Source of the DNA: Dehalococcoidia bacterium
GTDB lineage: Bacteria > Chloroflexota > Dehalococcoidia > SAR202 > UBA11138
Direction of reading: 5' to 3'
DNA length: 8,885 nt
Assembly: GCA_012270665.1 (NCBI GenBank)
Contig: JAAXHY010000575.1
Span: 1-8,885 of the forward strand
Both the position numbers and the translations under genes were made by a program. A model generated the notes under the pieces. It was not told where the DNA came from, searched no databases, and saw only the letters and a list, made by a program, of their open reading frames with translations. Positions within the stretch are counted from its first letter, which is position 1. Each line of letters starts with the position of its first letter. Positions 6,453 through 8,885 of this stretch are shown one piece after another.

Positions 6453-6475
6453 AATGAGGATAGCCTCCTGGCGAT

Positions 6476-6802
6476 TCACTTAGCGCTCTCGACCGCGGTC
6501 TGCATAGCTTTCTGCAAGCCCTCAACCGTGGTCTGAGTATTTTCCTGAAGACCTTCAATCGAGGCCTGGGTACTAGCTTGAAGACTTTCAATCTGATTTT
6601 GCGTATCCGCTTGGATATTTTCAATCTGGGCTTGTGTGTCTGCCTGAAAATCCTCGATCTGAGTCTGTGTATTCATCTGAAAATCTTCAATGGCGTTCAA
6701 TGCCTCAGATATGATTCTGAACATCATCAATATAGAGATACACATGATTAGTAATACTATCAGGGCACCTATAATTGCAATTTTATTGAGCGTGTTGTCC
6801 AT
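6476..6802 (-). CDS. membrane-anchored hendecad coiled-coil protein, tail-less form (second of three)
   Basis: This 108-residue paralogue belongs to no named family I recognise. A hydrophobic helix covers about 8-30 (IAIIGALIVLLIM onward). Hydrophobic residues then recur at 38, 49, 60, 71, 82, 93 and 104 and at 41, 52, 63, 74, 85 and 96, with Thr at 45, 56, 67, 78 and 89. The register and numbering are identical to the longer neighbour, and the units ENIQADTQNQI-like are almost pure Gln/Asp/Thr/Glu on the exposed face. The protein stops at ESAK, just where the other two proceed to EE(L/I)KT and a Trp-Glu-aromatic tail, so it lacks the C-terminal module. That could be a true short form or a decayed gene. 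ATG at 6802 has AGGAAACAAAA upstream at a longish spacing. The gap to the first paralogue is 54 bp. Confidence 0.75.
   Translation of the reverse strand: MDNTLNKIAIIGALIVLLIMCISILMMFRIISEALNAIEDFQMNTQTQIEDFQADTQAQIENIQADTQNQIESLQASTQASIEGLQENTQTTVEGLQKAMQTAVESAK
6485..6691 (-). repeat. six in-frame 33-bp coding repeats
   Basis: Residues 38-106 of the middle coiled-coil protein come from six tandem units of 33 bp, more alike than those in the long paralogue. On the plus strand, words such as TTTTCAATCTGGGC and TGAAAATC recur one period apart around 6610-6690. Such tandem units can expand or contract by slippage or recombination, and may recombine with the related block at 5913-6245. Confidence 0.7.
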
Positions 6803-6856
6803 AGCATTTTTGTTTCCTAATTCATATTGGACGGCATCCAGGCCGAAACAGTGTCA

Positions 6857-7234
6857 CTAGTTACCGCCTGTTAAGCTCATCCATAGAGCTTTCCATATGG
6901 CGCTGAGACCTCCAAACATATCACTTATCTTTTCGCCCAACGAGCTTATGAGATCACGCGTGAATTCCCAAGCCTCTACTATCTTAGTTTTAATTTCTTC
7001 AATTACGCTTTTGGCAAAATCAATAGTCGCTTGCGCACTCTTTCTAGCGAATTCTACCGTTGCTTGCGCTCCTTCTCTAACACTATCAACAACTGCCTCT
7101 GTACTTTGCTGAATGCTTCCGACGGTTTCCGAAACTTCGTTTATTATACTGAACATATAGTATAAAATTATAGCTAAAACAATTGCTAGAAATATTCCGA
7201 TTATAAGCGCGACTGTATCATATATCCTTTGCAA
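6857..7234 (-). CDS. membrane-anchored coiled-coil protein, short-rod form (first of three)
   Basis: The 125-residue product is related to the next two genes but to no family I can name. The membrane helix spans about 8-30 (ALIIGIFLAIVLAIILYYMF). The 11-residue spacing is kept at 38, 49, 60 and 71 with partners at 41, 52, 63 and 74, but the small residues are now mostly Ala (56, 63, 67, 74), so this rod is short and tightly packed. After it come EEIKTKI (79-85), WEFTRDLISSL (89-99) and an amphipathic, Trp-rich tail to residue 125; the first parts match the long paralogue. The start is TTG at 7234; upstream in frame there is only a stop (7252-7250), and GAGAGGA lies about 11 bases before it. 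Hand count gives 89 G+C of 240 bases over 6961-7200, about 37%, far below neighbouring genes. Confidence 0.72.
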   Translation of the reverse strand: MQRIYDTVALIIGIFLAIVLAIILYYMFSIINEVSETVGSIQQSTEAVVDSVREGAQATVEFARKSAQATIDFAKSVIEEIKTKIVEAWEFTRDLISSLGEKISDMFGGLSAIWKALWMSLTGGN

Positions 7235-7305
7235 CGTCTGTCTATCCTCTCATACACTAATAGCAATGCACAGTGATGCCGCGATCTTTGAATGGGGCGT
7301 ATAAT

Positions 7306-7335
7306 TAGGTACTCCCGCAAGAGCGGGAGCGCCTA
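7306..7335 (-). terminator. strong hairpin after the dehydrogenase gene
   Basis: CTCCCGC (7312-7318) and GCGGGAG (7323-7329) form a perfect seven-pair stem with a four-base loop. An outer TAGG/CCTA stem (7306-7309 with 7332-7335) extends it across a two-base internal loop. It lies 36 bases past the stop of the minus-strand dehydrogenase and ahead of the coiled-coil genes, so it probably marks a transcript end or boundary. There is no T run after it on the minus strand (CCTAATTATACG), so simple intrinsic termination is uncertain. The rest of the 137-bp gap shows no confident promoter. Confidence 0.45.
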
Positions 7336-7371
7336 TCATCATTTTGACACCGATGTTCGAGCTAAGTCAAA

Positions 7372-8262
7372 CTATTCCGAAGACTTGATCTCCACGCCAG
7401 CGCGCTCTTCCTGGACGATTGCGACCGCTCCGGCGGCCATCTTGCCGAATCCTTTATTCTGTCCCGCTATGTATCGCTGCTGTGCGACGTTGGACATCTC
7501 CATGGGGACGCGGAGTTCGCGCCCGAGCTGAGTCGCGAGTCCGACATCCTTCGCGGCCAGGTCGAGTTGGAAGCCGGGTTCGAAGTTGCGCTTGAATATG
7601 CCGTTTGGGAATCCGTGCATACTAGTTGTGTTGCCGGAGCTCTGCGATACGGCTTCATAAAGCGTTTGAGCGTCCACGCCCCACTTTACCCCCATGGTGA
7701 ACGCCTCGGACAGCAGCACACCCACGCTGAGGCCGATGAGGTTGTTCACTATCTTGCAGACGGCGCCGGAGCCGAGCGGCCCGCAGTACATCGTCTGATT
7801 GCCAATCAGGTCGAGGACGGGCTTGAACTCGTCATAGGCGGCTCGGTCGCCTCCAACCATCACGCAGAGCGTGCCCGCCTCGGCTCCGCCTGTGCCGCCT
7901 GACACGGGAGCGTCAAGCACTCTGAGACCGCTCGCCTCAGCCCGGGCGGCAATGCGTAGTATGGTGGAAGGGTCGGTGGTGCTGAGGTCGAAGTAGGCCG
8001 CGCCCCTGCGCGCTCCGCTCAGGATGCCGCCCTCGCCGGACGCCACTTCTTCCACGATTTGCGGAGTGGGCAGGGATGTGAAGATGACGTCCACGTCTTC
8101 TGATGCCTCGCGGGGGCTGTTGGCCCACGTTGCTCCAAGGGACAGGAGCTCGTCGGCGGCATCTCTGTTTGCGTCGAATACCGTCATGTCATGGCCCCCA
8201 TTCAGAACGTTGCGAGCCATGTGACGACCCATGAAACCGACACCCACGAATCCTACTTTCAT
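7372..8262 (-). CDS. NAD(P)-dependent 3-hydroxyisobutyrate dehydrogenase-family oxidoreductase
   Basis: This 296-residue beta-hydroxyacid dehydrogenase would oxidise a 3-hydroxy acid such as 3-hydroxyisobutyrate, tartronate semialdehyde or a related compound. The Rossmann motif GFVGVGFMG is at 4-12, with Asp30 (TVFD) at the end of beta-2 favouring NAD. The substrate-binding DAPVSGG is at 117-123, the catalytic Lys170 is in GAVCKIVNN (167-174), and KDVGLA is at 238-243. The length is typical for the family. Members of this family are not separable by substrate from sequence alone; glyoxylate/succinic semialdehyde reductases share the fold. ATG at 8262 has GAGAGG eight bases upstream; the open frame extends to 8409 but that extension is charged, unlike the family, and lacks a good ribosome site. 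Upstream is a divergent lipoprotein gene. Confidence 0.93.
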   Translation of the reverse strand: MKVGFVGVGFMGRHMARNVLNGGHDMTVFDANRDAADELLSLGATWANSPREASEDVDVIFTSLPTPQIVEEVASGEGGILSGARRGAAYFDLSTTDPSTILRIAARAEASGLRVLDAPVSGGTGGAEAGTLCVMVGGDRAAYDEFKPVLDLIGNQTMYCGPLGSGAVCKIVNNLIGLSVGVLLSEAFTMGVKWGVDAQTLYEAVSQSSGNTTSMHGFPNGIFKRNFEPGFQLDLAAKDVGLATQLGRELRVPMEMSNVAQQRYIAGQNKGFGKMAAGAVAIVQEERAGVEIKSSE

Positions 8263-8309
8263 TGTTATGACCTCTCTGCTATGAATAAGGGCGGTGAGCC
8301 ACGCACAGT

Positions 8310-8338
8310 ATGTTACTTGTAGAGAATCGGTGGCGCAA
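8310..8338 (-). promoter_or_regulatory. possible promoter for the dehydrogenase gene
   Basis: On the minus strand TTGCGC (8338-8333), a 17-base spacer and TAACAT (8315-8310) match the sigma-70 boxes at 3 of 6 and 4 of 6 positions. The predicted start of transcription would be near 8303, giving a leader of about 40 bases to the ATG at 8262. The matches are weak. No equally good plus-strand promoter for the lipoprotein was found in the 243-bp divergent gap 8263-8505, which otherwise holds nothing recognisable. Confidence 0.22.
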
Positions 8339-8505
8339 ACTTTCAGAGCGCTTCCTCGCGTCCAGTCGGTACGGGAATGTGAATCCAACCTCCCCTCTGG
8401 CGCATCCAATCAGCAAGAACCGCGAAAACGAACCTTCTCGTAAACTATTCAGTCAGCATCGCTTACCAGACCCTCCTCCAATCACGGCGAAAGACAGGAT
8501 TTCCC

Positions 8506-8885
8506 ATGCACAAGAGAACATCGTCCAGAATTTATATCCTGGCAGCATTCCTCATAGCGGCGTTGGCGGCATTAGCCATCGCGTGCTCATCGGACGGCGA
8601 CAGCTCGACGCCTGCCGCGCCCGCGCCCATGCCCACAAGTCCGCCGACGGTGGTTCCTGCGGCCCAGCCTACGACTCCTCCCGAACCGCCAACCGCGACT
8701 CCGGTTCCGCCGACAGCGACGACCGAGCCCACTTCGACGCCGGCTCCGCAGGCGATGGAGTATCCCTCAGCTCCTGATCTTCGACAGACGGGCGGCTGGA
8801 TAAACTCTGAGTCGTTTACGCTCGACGAGATGCAGGAAGAGGGCAAGGTGGTCATGATTGACTTCTGGACCTACACCTGCATCAA
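8506..8885 (+). CDS. thioredoxin-like lipoprotein (redoxin/TlpA type), 3' end outside window
   Basis: The gene is open at the right edge; 126 complete codons are visible. The N-terminus has His-Lys-Arg, a hydrophobic core from about 9-26 and the lipobox AIAC with lipidation Cys27 (LAIAC), so it should be exported and tethered to the membrane. Residues about 28-83 are a Pro/Thr/Ala-rich linker (units like PTATPVPPTATTEPT), common in Chloroflexota lipoproteins. Then comes WINSES, FTLDEM, GKVVMIDFWTYTCI, the start of a thioredoxin fold; relatives named for DipZ C-termini continue CINC, so the next residues are expected to finish an active-site CxxC, which is outside the window. The ATG at 8506 follows AGGAT. 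Thiol-disulfide or peroxide chemistry outside the membrane is the likely role. There is no in-frame stop up to the edge. Confidence 0.88.
   Translation, partial: MHKRTSSRIYILAAFLIAALAALAIACSSDGDSSTPAAPAPMPTSPPTVVPAAQPTTPPEPPTATPVPPTATTEPTSTPAPQAMEYPSAPDLRQTGGWINSESFTLDEMQEEGKVVMIDFWTYTCI

Noticed and set aside
6380..6470. AGGAGG followed by an ATT-started short frame after the middle coiled-coil gene
   Set aside because: ATT initiation is rare, the 25-codon frame has no features, and AGGAGG here partly pairs with a nearby CCTC.
6427..6624. A Lys/Arg-rich minus-strand frame with an 11-residue period
   Set aside because: Its periodicity comes from reading the 33-bp repeats of the middle coiled-coil gene in another frame; the hydrophobic pattern and membrane helix belong to the other frame.
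5913..6691. Regular repeats that might be a CRISPR array
   Set aside because: Units are contiguous 33-bp coding repeats without unique spacers, in frame with a hendecad protein.
7300..7305. Perfect TATAAT on the plus strand
   Set aside because: No -35 box at suitable spacing and no plus-strand gene downstream until 8506.
8263..8409. A 49-residue N-terminal extension of the dehydrogenase
   Set aside because: The ATG at 8262 has a good ribosome site and begins exactly at the conserved Rossmann strand; the extension is outside the family's usual length.
8532..8855. A Gly/Val-rich minus-strand frame
   Set aside because: It is the antisense of the Pro/Thr linker of the lipoprotein; the plus-strand frame has a signal peptide, lipobox and thioredoxin-like start.

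Overview
The window looks like a piece of a free-living bacterium's chromosome with moderately high GC (about 60-68% in the hand-counted lines of the metabolic genes). It is densely packed and most genes lie on the minus strand. The gene mix is an SDR dehydrogenase, a 3-hydroxyisobutyrate-type dehydrogenase, an antibiotic-biosynthesis-monooxygenase (ABM) fold protein, a PIG-L deacetylase, a CpsB-like PHP phosphatase and a Pro/Thr-linked lipoprotein redoxin. This combination resembles Chloroflexota of the Dehalococcoidia/SAR202 type. That assignment is inference from gene style only; no marker gene is present.

Layout. Positions 56-2071 (minus) hold a DNA methyltransferase, a type II restriction endonuclease and a small VOC/glyoxalase-fold protein. 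The methyltransferase and endonuclease overlap by ATGA and the VOC gene follows 21 bp later. The methyltransferase reading frame is broken by one extra base inside the HPTQKP-EKLV region, whereas the endonuclease is open throughout. This module is about 50% GC, lower than its neighbours, which fits horizontal acquisition. Positions 2224-2973 (plus) encode a HAD-family hydrolase whose 3' end overlaps, tail to tail, an SDR oxidoreductase (2945-3781, minus). The SDR lies downstream of an ABM-fold protein (3875-4198, minus). A perfect 10-bp inverted repeat brackets the spacer between ABM and SDR and abuts the SDR ribosome-binding site.

Positions 4330-7234 (minus) form a possible operon. Read in transcription order it holds three small membrane-anchored coiled-coil proteins, a PIG-L deacetylase, and a CpsB/YwqE-like PHP phosphatase coupled to the deacetylase by TGATG. 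The coiled-coil trio is the most unusual content. Each protein has one N-terminal membrane helix followed by exact 11-residue (hendecad) repeats. Hydrophobic residues fall at 38+11n and 41+11n and mostly Thr/Ala at 45+11n, in the same numbering in all three paralogues, with about 4, 7 and 10 periods. The first member is about 37% GC over 6961-7200, far from its neighbours.

Positions 7372-8262 (minus) encode a 3-hydroxyisobutyrate dehydrogenase-family enzyme. From 8506 to the window edge (plus) runs the start of a lipoprotein with a Pro/Thr-rich linker and a thioredoxin-like domain. No tRNA, rRNA, CRISPR array or insertion sequence was seen, and no stretch above 300 bases lacks a gene.
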